Assembly: GCA_015501055.1 (NCBI GenBank)
Contig: JADNYV010000086.1
Coordinates: forward strand, 82,272 to 146,271
Reading direction: 5' to 3'
DNA: 64,000 nt
Source: Mucidula mucida
Taxonomy: Eukaryota > Basidiomycota > Agaricomycetes > Agaricales > Physalacriaceae
Every line of letters starts with the position of its first letter. Positions within the stretch are counted from its first letter, which is position 1. The notes beneath the pieces were generated by a model, which saw only the letters and a list, made by a program, of their open reading frames with translations, was not told the origin of the DNA and did no database searches. Below are positions 12,212 through 24,886 of this stretch, piece after piece. The position numbers and the translations under genes were made by a program.

Positions 12212-13123
12212 GTTTGGAGGGGCTGGAAGCAGGAGTCAAAAAAGAGGAGGCTCTGCCTTGTTTGCTCTCCGACGCTGGGACATTGACAAAGGAAGGACAA
12301 GGGAATCAGACGAGCCACAAAAATGTTGTACCTTGGTCCCATCACATGTCTGGTCGCGTATCAAATAGCCGTGCCAAGTTTGCCATTCGCATGTAGTACC
12401 ATGTACTTAGAATTGTCGCAAAACGGAGACCCGAGTCTATATAGTACAAGATATATTTTGGTCTAGCTCATCATAACCTGGTAGTGTTTCCTTCTGTCGA
12501 CATCCATTTTCAGTTGCAGACCCTCCTCTCTATAAGGCTGTAGCTCTTCAGTAATGCGAGCCGCCTTCTGCATCCAAGAGTGAGCTTTTTCAAGCATGAG
12601 GCGATTTTCCTCCCCGGATTCTCCATACCTCCTCCCTTGTCGCCTATCACCAAAGCAGCCCATGTCTGACCACATTAAGTATACGCAGGATAGTGATGTG
12701 TCCTCCCATTGGTCCTTTACCACTGCGACAATGGATAGATCGAATGAAAAATCCCCATGAAGACGTACAGTTTGTAGGGCTGGGGCAGCGATGGCATATC
12801 CAGCCTCGACACATAGACCTCGTATAACATCATTGTCTAAACCCGCCTCAATTTTGGTCATTCGAACGATCTCCAGACTTGGCGTTGTTCGAAAGAGCTC
12901 AACCACGTCCTGAGACGCAACACTTGAAAAATCGAACATCAACAATACGAGGGGGCTCTTAGAGCGCTGCAGGCAAAGGAGCATTTCATAAAATGTCTCC
13001 GATCCATCAGGGAGATACACGGGCTGCCAATCGGTAGATTTTGTCGCAGTGTAGGTATGCGGACTCGGCTAGCCGCGCAGACATGATAGTGGTCTTCAGA
13101 CAAGGTGTACATTCGGAGCCTGT

Positions 13124-13148
13124 ATACCTATATAGTGAGTAGCAGGGG
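13124..13148. repeat. hAT left terminus and target duplication
   Basis: Target duplication ATACCTAT at 13124-13131, then the inverted repeat ATAGTGAGTAGCAGGGG at 13132-13148. The following 150 bases hold several CGGGTCACGGGT-like words. Confidence 0.7.
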
Positions 13149-16100
13149 TAGGGTAGGGGTGTCTCCCAGTGAACCCGCACCCTACCCCATGTCATACCCG
13201 TACCCTCAACAAGGGTACGGGTTGCAGGCCGGGTTGGCCCCGGGTCATCGGCGGGTCACGGGTCATTCACGGGTCACGGGTATCCGCCACCCGCCTTCGT
13301 GCGCGTCGCTCACCAGAGGCTGATACGGGGTGTTGACTTGAAATCTGATGCATAGCTAAGCTCAAGCGACAGAAGTGCAGTGTGTATAGCGCTCAAACGA
13401 GCCTAGTACAGCAATAGTATCTATATGTCCTTGTAAATAGTATCAAAGTCTACGGGCATCATAATATCTTCATCCTCGTCGGCACCTATCTCCTCTTTGA
13501 CTACAGGCGTCCTGGTGACTGCGGAGATGTCGCTGTCGTGTACCAACCCGTCACGACTCCAAGATCCTAGGCACACTAACGCGCGTGCAGTCTGAGCCGA
13601 AAGACGGTTGCGGATATGAGATATTAGGATACGAGCTTGACTAAACAAGCGCTCGACCCCGACGGAAGTAGCTGTAGATCAGGCCAACAATCAGAAAAGA
13701 GAGAATGAGAGGAAATGATAACGCACGAGGGATTGACAGATAGTCCAGGGCCATCCGCGAGAGAACCGGATACTTCGTGCAATTCTTGTGCCACCAACCC
13801 AGAACATCCTTCACATTCTCCCGCTCTGAAGCGAGGTATCGCTCCAGCTCATTTGAGGGATTGGTTAGCGGAGCACGTGCTGTTGGTGCATCGTCGTCGT
13901 CGTCGTCGGAGAATATGTTCGAGGTTGATTTCTTGGAGCTCGAGGCCTGTGAAGTGAATCCGTGAGTGGTGAGTCAAATCATCCCCGAGGAGATATCAAT
14001 GGAGACGTACCTTGGCTGGTGCAGCTGCTGGCCCCTGCGACGCTACATCTCGACTAGCCTCGAAAGCGGAAACGTACTGGTTGAAGACACGCCGAATGAG
14101 ATTGTTTGCCTCGGTCTTCCACTCCTCAGGCCAATCGTGATCATCGAAGTACCCGGTCTTGTGCTTTGGGTGAAGGACTGGAGAAGATGTAAGTGAGATG
14201 AGTGAATGATGAAATGAAACGTACTGAGAGCGATGCGATACAACTCTGAGTCGTCGGTGAGATAGTAGTACTTATTTAAGGTATCCTTTGCAACAAGAAG
14301 GGCAGCCTGCATAGGCCCCGCAAGAACAACGTCTGGCTCGTCCCCGCGCTTCTTGATGACCGCGGTCGCAAGCATAGCATCAAGCTTATCCATTGCAGGA
14401 ATCACGGTTGCCAGGTTAGCGTCAGCGCGGGAAAAGTATGTTGTCGCATCTTTGAAAGCCTGAGTAGCCAAGTCAACAATGAGATGCGTAGCAGAAAGAA
14501 AAGATAAGAGACATACTCCAAGAACCTCGCACAAGTTCTCGATAGCTGTCCATTCGCCGGCGGTCATCGCATATTGAAGGAGGGTGTCCTCGCCAGTAAT
14601 CTCCCTGATAGCCTTCTTGTACTTACGAGCTATCATGAGCATGTCATATGTTGAGTTCCAGCGCGTCGAAACATCGCGTGGCAAAATCTTGGCGTCCAGC
14701 TGCAGCTCGGCAACGATGGCCTTCCAGCGAGGGAGCAGGATAGTAGACGAGTTGATTATCTTGAAGGATATAGTACGGACCTGAGAAGAATGAGCGCCGG
14801 TGACAGCGTGAGAGTAAACACGCACCTTTCGCAACGCCGAAGCAATTATCTTGGTATCAGCCAGGAACTTCGCTTTGGCATCCTCCGTCATGGTCGCAAA
14901 TGCGTCGTAAATATCGTTGGGGTCGTCCTGGTCCGCGTTGCCTGCTTCCAGCTCCGCCAATTGGGCCAAGAGGTCCTCCATCTCGAACGCATCAGCCGTA
15001 CCTACTGCTGCCGCCGTTGCAGCCTCCTCATCGGCATCATTATCGTCACTCTTCTTCTTCTTCGCCGGCTGGTTAAATAAACGAAGAAGACTTTTGGCGA
15101 CCAAATTCACGACGTGTGCGAAACAGCGAGTACGGGCGCGGGGACCACCAAAGCCAGGTAGACCATCAACGAGCCGAACCATCATGACATCGTTGGGGGA
15201 GGCGTTGTCCGAGGTAATGCTCAAAATCTATCACGACTCCGTTGTAGCTCATGAATTGGATCAAACCAGCCGACTCACCTTTCCATCAAGACCGAACTCC
15301 TCGACGACTGCCTTAGTGAGGATAGCGAGGGCTTCACCGGAGTGTGACTGCCAGAGATCAGTGAAGATAGGCATTGATGAGACAAGGTACGTACCTCAGC
15401 CAGCTCTCGAAAATCCAGGACGGTACTCATGCGCTCTCCGTCCTCCTCCCAGTGAACGGTATACGCGACGAATGCTTTGTGATTTGGTGATGTCCAGGCA
15501 TCAAGAGCGAGATGAAAGCGACAACCGAGGCTCTGATACGTGTGAGTCAAATGCTTGTCACCATAGTTGGAACTAACCTGGAACTTCTTGGCTAGACGGC
15601 GACGCGTCTTCGCAAATAAAGTCTTGGTGTCCCGCGATACGGTAGTGGGATGCGGGATATAAGTCGAGGGGCGGCCGGTCTTCATAAGCTTGTGGAACGC
15701 ACGGTCGGCGACAATTTTGAAGGGCCTATAGTTTTCCGCACACCAACGGGCGCATTCGGCACTGCGACATGGTGAGTTGCATACTCAACAAAGCGTTGCT
15801 GGACTGACCGTGTCTCAGCATTGCTCAATGGCATTGTCGCGTAGATCTCTTTACCCTTGGCGGCCATTCGCTTGAAAAGGCCAGTGAGTACACCCTGCTT
15901 TTGTTTACCGACCTTGTTCACGAGCTCCCGTGTTGCTTGTAGATTGTTCGTCTCCTTCGCCGCCTTAACCGCCTCATGTCCATAACACGCCTCGGCATGA
16001 ACACGAAGGGCACTCGTCGAAGACTTGTCCTGAGTCGTCATGTTGCGACCAACCCAGGAATCGCAGAGGCAGCATTGAAACATTTCGTGAGGTACGTGTT

Positions 16101-17469
16101 TGCCGCGCTCGGTATCCTTGTGTTTGATTTTGCACTCGGGTTTGAAGAAGCCATACATGGGCGAGTTTCGAGCCGGAGCTTTCTTTTTGGCTAGGTAGGT
16201 CTTAGTCTATGAGTCTGCACCGAGCGAGGCAACTTACATGACATCTCAGTATCACTGACATCGTCGGCAATGTTCGCCACCTTGGGAACCGAGGAGATGT
16301 CGACCGAGGCCGAAGCGGTAGTCTTGGGCTTCTTTTTGGGGCGCTGATTCGAGCTACGGGCTGGCGATTTCTTCCGGCTGGTCTTGGATGTGGACGGGGC
16401 AGACCGTTCTTGCTCAGAGACTGATATGTCCCATGGGTGAGCGAGAAAACTGATATGATTGAGCAGGTACATACCCTTTTCGGTGGGCTTGGATGCTCGC
16501 CCCGAGCGGCGGCGCAGTGGCTCTGGTGAGGAAGACGGGGTGCGTTTTTTTGCTGTGAGTGATGATCAGCTAACATGTACAATGACTAGATGAGCAGAGC
16601 ACTCACATTTGCCCTTATCTTTAGGGCTAGACCGTCGAGCTCCACCTCTTTTCTGAACAGGCGACGGCTTACCCCGACGACCACGAACTGGCTCTTCCTG
16701 AGGAGACGCATCAGCATTGTCATCGGGAGGCAATATCTCAACATTGCTCTCGGAATCGGAGTCGACCACTGTGTGGCTGGGTCCTGCAGTAGAGCGGCGC
16801 GGTGAGTCGGAGTCATTGTCCTCGGGATCGTGCGGCTCAGTGCCGGTGAAGAAGAAGGAGCCTCCGTTGGAGATCAGCAAGACATGGTGAGTAGAGTAAT
16901 GTTTCACTCACTAGCGCCGGAAGACGTTGACCTCAATGAAGGAGCCAGATGATCATGGGTGTCTGAGGAACGACGAGAGCGACGAGAGGAGACAATTGGA
17001 GGCGAACGGGAGCGGGAGCGGGAGAGGGATTTGCGCAAGAAACTCAAGGTTCTCTGTGCTCCGTTTTTTAGCCCCTCTTTGGCCCGGGATGCTGACTGAG
17101 ATAGCTTTGACGAAGCTGAGCCCGTAGGGGAAGCCTCAGCGCGACGCTTTCGAGGATTCTCACCGTCAAAGGTCATAGAGGACAAGAAGAGGTGGCAGAC
17201 TAGCGCCAGAGGCCAAGATGGGATGGATGCCAACAACGATCCTTAGATGTAGTCGTAGCCCTGTGACAAACTTTTAGATGTATTATTGGAATCAACGGAA
17301 GCTAACTATAATCGAGAAACTGGCCAGTACGTGCCGCCACAGTGTGATCGCGGGTTTGAGAGGGTAACCCGGGTGATCAACGGGTGAGCGGTCCGACACC
17401 CGCACCCGGCCCCATATGTACCCGACCCCAACCCGCACCGGGTACCCCTACCCCCTGCTATTCACTATG
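13132..17469 (-). mobile_element. hAT-family DNA transposon, apparently complete
   Basis: The ends are imperfect terminal inverted repeats: left ATAGTGAGTAGCAGGGG and right (reversed) CATAGTGAATAGCAGGGG. They are bounded by a near-perfect 8-bp duplication, ATACCTAT at 13124-13131 and TAACCTAT at 17470-17477, the size expected for hAT. Both subterminal zones are rich in CGGGT/ACCCG words (13170-13300 and 17340-17440), candidate transposase-binding repeats. The interior carries one minus-strand multi-exon transposase gene. The element lies inside an F-box gene in the same orientation. TIRs, TSD and long coding exons together suggest an autonomous and fairly young insertion, though the two TSD mismatches argue against a very recent one. 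Confidence 0.8.
13421..17176 (-). CDS. hAT transposase with BED-type zinc finger
   Basis: This protein would bind element ends and catalyse cut-and-paste transposition in the nucleus. The start is taken as ATG 17176 ('MTFDGENPRKRRAEA'). Order: Ser/Arg- and Lys-rich basic N-terminus (likely nuclear localisation); BED-type finger around 16090-16140 ('CCLCDSW' with downstream H and C); RNase H-like core with 'LALDAWTSPNHKAFVAYTVH', 'ITSDNASPNDVM' and 'RTRCFAHVVNLV'; a helical insertion; 'DVSTRWNSTYDML'; 'HPKHKTGYFDDHDWPEEW'; and the C-terminal dimerisation block ending 'ERLFSQARILISHIRNRLSA'. About ten short introns are needed. I traced several junctions (e.g. the donor near 14223) and found no stop or frameshift in the conserved blocks. 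It looks coding-competent. Confidence 0.75.
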
Positions 17470-17477
17470 TAACCTAT
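17452..17477. repeat. hAT right terminus and target duplication
   Basis: Inverted repeat CCCCTGCTATTCACTATG at 17452-17469, then TAACCTAT at 17470-17477, matching the left duplication at 6 of 8 positions. The flanking bases belong to the F-box pseudogene. Confidence 0.7.
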
Positions 17478-18681
17478 AACATCCGTGCTACGCGTGTACG
17501 TATAACATAAGCGAGACATACACAGGGATATTATCTGTAGTACACAGCTCTGCACACATTGCGCAGACTGAAGCATATTCAAGGCGGCTTCGGATGTTCC
17601 ACCTTTGCACGCATGGTGACGGGTGCTATAGTGGGTAATCTGGTGCCAGGGAATATTGATTGAGGTGTCTGGAGCAGGCATATCAATGATGTGATAAGAT
17701 TTCAACTTCGGTACGGTCCCGAGAAGGTTGATAGGGAATGCCTCTCTAGTGTTTGGCGACAGACTGTGGATATTGATGATTTCCAATGAGGGCAGGGACT
17801 TGTGCAGTGGTATTAGGTCAGAAATCATGGATGCTCGGAGTGTGATGTGAAGACTGCGTATGCGCGCGGAAACTGGCTCCAACACGGACAGAATATGGGG
17901 GGAAAGGTGGGTCATGTAGAAAACCTCGTTGCCTAATAGCGCAATGTAGATATCTAGTTTATTTTTGCCAGCTCGACTGATTTGGCGCTTAAGGTAGTGT
18001 GTGTACTTTGGACGAAAAGCGTTACTATGAGTTCCGTGTGGGTTGGCGATTATCAGGATCTGTGACCATAGGGACGGACACCCAAGGATATCCCTCCGCC
18101 ACCGTTTGCACACGAGTTGAAAGGTGTTTAACTGGTGTTCGCGAGGCTCTATGCTCCAAGGCATGCTGAGTATCGGGTCCTCCGAGTCATCTACCTTTCG
18201 TCGTTTGACTGGAATGTCAATGGTGAAGGAAAGGATATGGGTTAGGACCTCGGGGGAAATGCCTCTGATAGGAGCCTTTATCGACATCCGAACATCTATC
18301 GCCCTCGACAACGCGTCACGATGTTCCAGGACGCGCTTCAGCTCGTTATCCACCTGTTCGGTCTCGGCGACTAGAGCGCCTTGTAGCCGCGAGAAGTCGA
18401 TACTCTGCTTTACGGAGCTGGGATTCGAGGCCTGGGATGGTGCCGAAAACAGTGTTTTCTTCGACCGGTGTAGCGCGTTCGTTGCCATAAATGACACGAT
18501 GAAGAGTGGGGTCGTCGTTGGCTGTGTCGCGGAACCGAGATTCGAGGAGAGAAGCAGGAGTCAAATGGTTAGCACAGGGACATTTACTTGAGCCCTTGCA
18601 TGCCTTCCAGTTGGCTGAGAAAGCTAGGAGTTTGTTAGCTCAGAAGTTTAGAGAACGTGATGAACACCGACAGAAAGGCAT

Positions 18682-19014
18682 GTTTGAAGTGTGCAGTCCA
18701 GAACAGTGTTTCTATCCGTAGATCGATGGAGACGAAAATGTGTCGTGGTGGTGGTGGTTAAACAGTGAAAGGAGAGAACCTGAACAAAAGCGATCACGGT
18801 CCAATCACGTGCGCGTATCATTGTTCCACTTCATCTTATTTCCGATCTACGCCCAGTGTGGCAAGGCTGAAACATACCGTTCGAGTATCTACCAGAACAG
18901 ATATCGCTTCAAGGCCATATTTTAGTATTGGTTGCCAAGGGGTTGCATTGTGCATCATAGGTGTAGGTAATTCCTGGTTAATACATCCTTCGTCGACTGG
19001 TGAATTCTAAAAAA
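18682..19014. other. Intergenic between F-box 5' end and alcohol oxidase 3' end
   Basis: This should contain the promoter of the interrupted F-box gene and the 3' flank of the GMC gene. No motif stands out. Confidence 0.4.
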
Positions 19015-21432
19015 TCAAACATGAGCGATGCCAAGCTCTTTCCCAAAAATCACAGCAGCCTTCTCCCAATTGCAATTGGGGCGGAGTTTGTGTTCTACAC
19101 AACGAAATATAATCAACACTTCCACAATCTTGCCAACGAAGGCGGGAATTAACTCACGGCGTTCACGTTGGATGGGGCGATGGACAGATCTGCGACCTTT
19201 AATCTTTTCACCCCGTAGACGCTCAAGTTGTTATCAACAACACCGCCGTCCGATACGGGCTTCATCGCGCATGTTCCAAGCTGTTGAGAAGTGAGTATTG
19301 TAAGGCAGCATCGACAAGAAGACATACGGAGTGCCATGTTGTTTGCACTAGTGATTATATGTCAGGAGCACCACAAAACTCAGAAAGGACGAAGACAAAC
19401 TTAGCGCTCTAATATTGTGATCAATCGCGGCGTCATCTTCCGCAGAGTAGACGATTTTGGGAGCATCCAAAGGTATCGGGCCCGTCTCAACAAGCGCCGC
19501 AGGACTATCGGCCGCAAATTGTGGGTGAGCTGGAACGAGAGCGCCCCGGAAGGCAGGCAACCGACGGATAATCTCGCGTCCTTTCTTGTAACCCCATCGA
19601 AGGGCGGCGACATCCACTGATCTTGAGGGATACATGAGCCATGCAAGAGTGCAAGTTCGATATCACTTACTTGGTGAGGAACCCAGATTCAAAGTGGGGA
19701 GCTGTGTATGGGTCGACGGAGGATACGTGCATGCTACCGCGCGATTCTGGATATCCCTGTAAACGCGATTATGAACGCGAAGGTCACAGTCATGAGTGTA
19801 ACTCACCAGGAAGAGACAGATACAAGTATAATTCAAAGCAGGAAGGCCAGTTTGATCTGCGGGGAGTCTACAGAACTCGTTAGTGACAAGAGGCATCGTA
19901 GTATGTCTTACGTACCCAGACGAGGCACACATCCACAATAAAGGTTTGTCCGGTTTATCCGCGTAGGCCTTGTTGAAGTGCTCAACAAATTCAGGACCCA
20001 GTTCCTCGAGCTCTTCAGGCAATGGACGCATCTTAATGCATCCATCTGCCGTACTACCGGAGCGCATCAGAGAGGGATAGAGACACGAAAAGAATGGACG
20101 AACTTCCCGCCTAGCCGGCCACCACCGTCCTTGTGCCACTGTTTCTGTGCTTCCGCCCACTCTTCTGGATCCCCTCGATAAATACCGTCGAAAGTGGTTT
20201 CCGCTGGATCCGCGATGTATGGGGTTACATAGAACGCATGATCTACGGGTCGAATGAGTGAATCGACGTCGAAAGTGAGTATCTAGCCAGTGTATTGTAC
20301 CTTGATAATCGGACCCGACACCAGGAAGATCAACGACAAGCGGTATACCAGCCTTCTCGAGAACGTCTTTCCGCCCAATCCCGGACCGTTCCAGAATCAA
20401 TGGAGAGCCCATGGCACCCGCAGAGACGACCACCAGCTTTTTGGCGCGCACTATTCGCTGGTCTTGAGGCGAAGAAGGGTAGACTCGTATGTCAAAGGAG
20501 TACTCTACTCCAGTAGCGATGCCGTCCCTACGGGAAACTGAATATCGTGTTATGCAGGAGATAACATACTTACTCAACGATGACGCGGTTGACAAGGCAT
20601 CCGTCGAGAACAGACAGATTCTGCAGTCCCTTGTGATAAATGTAGTGATGCTGAAAAGTAACATTAGCTCATTCACGGCGAGAGTCTGACTACATACGGC
20701 TACGTCTGAACGCTGACCATCACTTGATATCCATTTAGGCATTAGCTGAAAAGAACCAGTACTTAGTGGGCATCGACCACGTAAAAAACGTTGACTGATT
20801 CTTCGCCGAAGCCATTAGCTTCGTCGCTCAACGGTCGCTTCTTCTCGAACTTGGGACCAATGTCAAGAAACTGCTTCCCAATGTTCATGACAGAGTTCGG
20901 TCCGCCGTATGATACTTTCAAAGGACCATCGCTTCCATGCGTCGCTTTGGTGGGATCGATTTCATAGGTCTCAGCCTGTAGTTGTTCAGCAACGGTTGGT
21001 TAAACGACGTGAGTTTTTGTTTACCTTCTGCAAGAGTGGAATGAGATCCTTGGACGACCACCCAGGGTTCCCGAAATCAGTCTCCCATGCGTCAAAATCC
21101 GATGCCGCAGGGCGATTGTATAAGGCAAAGTTGACAGACGAACCTCCACCAATGCAGCGACCAGAAGGGACAATTGCAGACCGGCCCGCCAAGTACTCCG
21201 ACGGTGGAGACGTGTAAAACTGCATGGTCGTGCTGGTAGGCGCCAGGTGGGTGAGATATTGACCGGGCTGGATATGCTCGAGCTTGTCCTTTGTCGTGGG
21301 ACCGCTCTCCAGTACCAAAATACGAAGTTCGGGCGCTGCCTGAGCGAGTCGACTAGCAGTAACACACGCTGAAGTTCCTCCACCTGCGAAGACAATATCG
21401 TATTCTGCGTCGATGGAGTGGGGAGCGGCCAT
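19015..21432 (-). CDS. GMC oxidoreductase, alcohol/methanol oxidase type
   Basis: FAD enzyme of the glucose-methanol-choline family, most like alcohol oxidases, which oxidise short alcohols to aldehydes and make H2O2. Start ATG 21432 ('MAAPHSIDAEYDIVFAGGG'). In order: the FAD dinucleotide fold ('DIVFAGGGTSACVTASRLAQ' to 'ILVLESG'); GMC signature 1 ('GRCIGGGSSVNFALYNRP'); signature 2 ('GAMGSPLILERSGIG'); 'RPLPEELEELGPEFVEHF'; 'VDPYTAPHFESGFLTK'; and the active-site region 'WHLGTCAMKPVSDGG' with the 'NVNA' asparagine. Stop at 19015 after 'VIFGKELGIAHV'. About ten introns of 50-65 nt interrupt it; those I traced preserve frame. No signal peptide is seen, so it is probably intracellular or peroxisomal, although no clear C-terminal PTS1 is present. 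Intactness across all exons was not proven. Confidence 0.8.
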
Positions 21433-22321
21433 GTTGAGTTCTCTGGGAAACAGATTCACGAATGATTGCCCAGTTATATTGTGTGTACCGGCTCGAACTA
21501 GTAAATCCGAATCATGATAGGTCAATGTGATCCGATCGCAGAAGAAGCGGTCGCGTTATTCGTAGCTCTATATTTGACAGCGTGAGCACATAAGACCTCT
21601 TCTGATGTTGAAGAATGGAATGAAGACGGCGGAGAACCAAAGTCGGCATCGTCACTGGTAGGAAGCAAACCACGCATTTTCGGATTTCTCCGCACACGTG
21701 CTCGTCACGCTCCGGATTCCACCGACTTGCTTGCTCTCTTTTCAACTCTTCTAGCGAACCATGAGCATTGGACTTGGCGCCTTTTGTAGAGTGAAGATGT
21801 ACGATGCGGGCGAAAACGGCTTTGATGGAACTATCATACATCGTCAATGCCGTACTGCAAACAGTAGGGAAACCGGGATCCCCACAACACCCCACGGTGG
21901 TTGATTATAGTACGCTGCTCTTGAGAAATTCAGACCACTGATACCCGCCCTCTCACTGATGCCTTGAAGCCTTCTATATGTGTCATCTGCGAGATTACTA
22001 CCACAGGTATGATACACTCAGATGACACTTGACGTTCGATATTTTCACGCGCCCATGCATCTCCTTCCGCTGATATAGTGACAGAAGACGAGTACGACTT
22101 GTTTGTTGCCCGCTAGCTCGCTCTCCGTGATGGTACCTTCTCCAATCATATTAACGTCTGTCCCCACGGCGCGCTGATAGTTAGGCTCCGTTCAAGAAGG
22201 ATGTAATCTCCCCTTCCGTTATGACTCTACGTAACGTGGAAGAATTCTGAGTCCGATGTATATATGACCTGGATTGTCTCTGCTCGGTGCTTACTTCTGG
22301 CTAGGCGCTCAAAGTATACTC
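21433..22321. other. Divergent intergenic region
   Basis: This lies between the start of the alcohol oxidase gene and the start of the DUF6534 gene, so it should hold both promoters. No extended open frame with recognisable content is seen. Confidence 0.4.
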
Positions 22322-23974
22322 ATGGCCCCCGTCCAGTTGCCGGGTCACAATGTGCCCTTGCTGTGAGTCTCCTCCTCCATCTTCTCTTCGAACTTCAAAT
22401 GTCTTACTACGATTAGTACCGGGCCTATGGTGCGAAATATCTTTGCATGTTAGCCTGACGAGTCCTTGAATTTATTTACTAGGTCCTGGGTTACATGTGG
22501 AGTTATTGTCTTTATGGAGTTCTCGTTGTCCAAGTGTGTATGTATCAACCTATTCCTCGCTCCAATTCGCGAAAAGCTCTGACTACGCGTCGCTTTCAAA
22601 GATATGTACACCGAAACCTTCCCCAAAGATCGCCTCGGACTCAAGATCTTCGGTGAGCACATCGGCTATCTCGCGGATGACAGCAATCTAACTACTCTTT
22701 CCAATAAGTCTGGAGTCATGAACATCGGCGCTTGGAATCAGTACGGTCCAGGATGGGGTGACGTCGAGACACTGCTCTTTCTAGACTGGTCCTGGAAACC
22801 ATTAGCAGAGCTTAACGCCATCCGTACGTACTCGTTACCTCCAGCCTCCTTTTCTCACTGGCGCGCTAGTGGCCGGCATGGCGCAGATATTCTACGTGTG
22901 GCGTATCTACCGCTTGACACAGTCCATATGGCTGCCGCTCCTGATTCAAGCCGTATGTGATTTCGCGAAGAGTATGCGGTACTACTATTCCGATCTAACA
23001 CCGCGTTTCCCAGGTGTCGATTATGCAGATATCGTTTGCTTTTTACTTCAGCATAGCTGTCAGTACGGTCAAGCTTTTAATGTGGCGGTGCCCTCTTGAT
23101 AAGCTCGTTAGGTCTTCGTCCGTGGATCAGCGATCGACAAGCTGTTCGAGTTATCTCCCGAGATCAGTGTAAGTTCTCATTCCGCTCATCCTTCACCAAC
23201 TATCAAACCACGCCATGTAATGCAGGTATGGCTTTCTGGTAGTGCAGCATGCGACGTGCTAATCACGATTTCACTCGTTTGGATCGTACGTTATCCGGAG
23301 ACATCACCTTCCGGTTCGTATATTGACACATCATAGCTCTCCCGCCGCAGAAACTCCAGCAACTTTGCAAAAACGACGAGCTTGATTAGCAAGCTCATCC
23401 GATTCACCGTGGAGACCGGCGCAGTCACAACGGCTGGCGCACTGCTCGAGCTCGTCCTGTGGCTCTCGTGCAACCAGTACAATTTCCACTTCATCATGTA
23501 CGTTACACCCCCACTCTATTTCGGATACACGGCACTCAATCATCTACTAGGTTCTTGGTCCTCGGAAAACTGTCAGCGCAATGATCTCACTTCTGTCCGC
23601 TAGCTTACCACTGAGTCTCCCAGGTACTCAAACGTGCTGATGGCCACGCTCAACTCGCGTGCACCGATGTTCAGGGAGCAGCAAAGCGCCAACGCCACGC
23701 TAAACCTAGCCCCAAGTGCGTTTTGGGCCGACGCCAACGCCAACGACGGGTTGCGGAAGAACCACGAGTCGGCTTCCCGTGGCCTTCAGATCTCCCACGG
23801 ATCGCGATCCCAACTTCATTCTTATGAGTGTACGTTGTCTCTCGAGCGACTTTAAACTGCTTTATGAATAACGTTGTTTAGGATTTCACTGATACCGTCG
23901 AGGAGAGATCCGAGGACAAGCACGAATCAGACCCCCCGCACTGTGTCAGCGAATCTAAACGGACAGTCGTTTAA
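22322..23974 (+). CDS. DUF6534-type multi-pass membrane protein
   Basis: Agaricomycete membrane protein family with seven predicted helices and unknown function. Start ATG 22322 ('MAPVQLPGHNVPLL'). Conserved blocks appear in the expected order: 'GYMWSYCLYGVLVVQV'; a GDVETLLFLDW loop; 'VAGMAQIFYVWRIYRLT'; a hydrophobic helix; 'WLSGSAACDVLITISLVWI'; 'SKLIRFTVETGAVTTAGALL', the most diagnostic part of this family; then 'YSNVLMATLNSRA'. A hydrophilic Ser/Glu-rich tail ends at TAA 23974. About nine introns, mostly 50-60 nt, are needed; I did not verify every junction. No lesion was noticed. Confidence 0.7.
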
Positions 23975-24076
23975 TAACGCGTCGTACATAGTGATTCATT
24001 TCAGTAACCATCCGCAATAGCATGTACCTAACATAATGAGATAAAGTTCTCCAGAGCAAAACCTACCATTTTCCTG

Positions 24077-24886
24077 ATGGACTATCGCTTGCTTCCAGTA
24101 GATTTGGACTACCTGTCCAACGCTGCCAATGATGGGTTTCTTGTCATCATCGACACCTTCTTAGAAAACAGTATTTCCCTACTCATCTTTCCTGGATTTG
24201 CTACGAAGGATGTTCTGGCTGTTGATCTTCCAGACTTGACTTTCTCCAATGTCGAGCGTATGCATGGTGGTCTGAAGTCTCTCATTCGGAATGATATGGG
24301 GCTCCGAGTTGAATCGACAAGATACTTGCCAGTGCACAGATTTGTCAATCAGGATGCCGGTTTGAGGGATATACTCAGCGATCTCTGGTACAAGGCTGTT
24401 CTGCCCATCATTTGCGAAGCTATGGAATACCGGCCGTCGTTGGTAAATGTACGTCCTTTCAAATCTCATATCCGGTTATTACTTACTTTTCCGCAGTCTG
24501 ACGAAGGTGCAAAACGAGCTCATGTGCGATGGTGCACAACAGGATACCTTTTTTATCTGCCTCTCCATGCCGCAGGTGATTATAGTATACCGGGAAAGGG
24601 CCATCGGGTGTTCGATTTCCTCGTTTCGTCCTACATTCCGACTCTAGCCATCATTCCGCCTGCCGCTAGACAGGCTACTACGACCGACTCAACGAGGAAA
24701 GATGGGAAATCCCCCGCTTCAAAAGTCGCTCCCAGATGCAGGTCACTATCTGCGAACCACAGCGGTCAGCGCGCTGCTGGCTTCTCCATACGCACTGCAC
24801 CCTCTTCCATCCCTTATTTCCGTTCCTTCCCTACACAGAAACATCGCCTAGCTGGACCTCTGTCAGGCGCTCCGACAGCGCGGTAA
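24077..24886 (+). pseudogene. CHAT-domain N-terminal half, truncated
   Basis: The frame from ATG 24077 reads as the first half of a CHAT (caspase HetF associated with TPRs) peptidase-like domain: 'LRDILSDLWYKAVLPIICEA', then after an intron 'RVRWCTTGYLFYLPLHAAGDY' (typed here as seen, split by context) and 'FLVSSYIPTLAII'. The catalytic half that should follow (a VHLACHG motif and a downstream Cys) is absent. The frame degenerates after ~24670 into unrelated sequence and ends at 24886. It may be the 3' relic of a larger TPR-CHAT gene or a shortened derivative. A separate CHAT C-terminal half lies at 43168-43674. CHAT proteins are caspase relatives linked to cell-death and immunity-like systems. 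Confidence 0.55.

Larger units (their letters stand above)
12463..18681 (-). pseudogene. F-box gene split by a hAT transposon
   Basis: The N-terminal part lies at 18681-17478 and the C-terminal part at 13123-12463; the hAT element 13132-17469 lies between. The first exon is the 10-nt ATGCCTTTCT (M-P-F-S) shared by all F-box paralogues here. It is followed by a Cys-rich motif (C..SSKCPCANH), a helical stretch, and an F-box-like segment ('APIRGISPEVLTHILSF' to 'FQLVCKRWRRDILGCPSLW'). The C-terminal part carries 'EMLLCLQRSKSPLVLLMFDF', matching the paralogues. Removing the element and one copy of the target duplication rejoins the frame at the position where paralogues read 'DHIVCAHLTSLKL'. An additional frameshift near 18420, and another downstream of the insertion, show it was already decaying or has decayed since. 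Confidence 0.7.

Noticed and set aside
21512..21895. Minus-strand open frame upstream of the alcohol oxidase as an extended N-terminus
   Set aside because: The FAD fold starts just after ATG 21432 as usual for the family, and the upstream frame has no signal peptide or domain.
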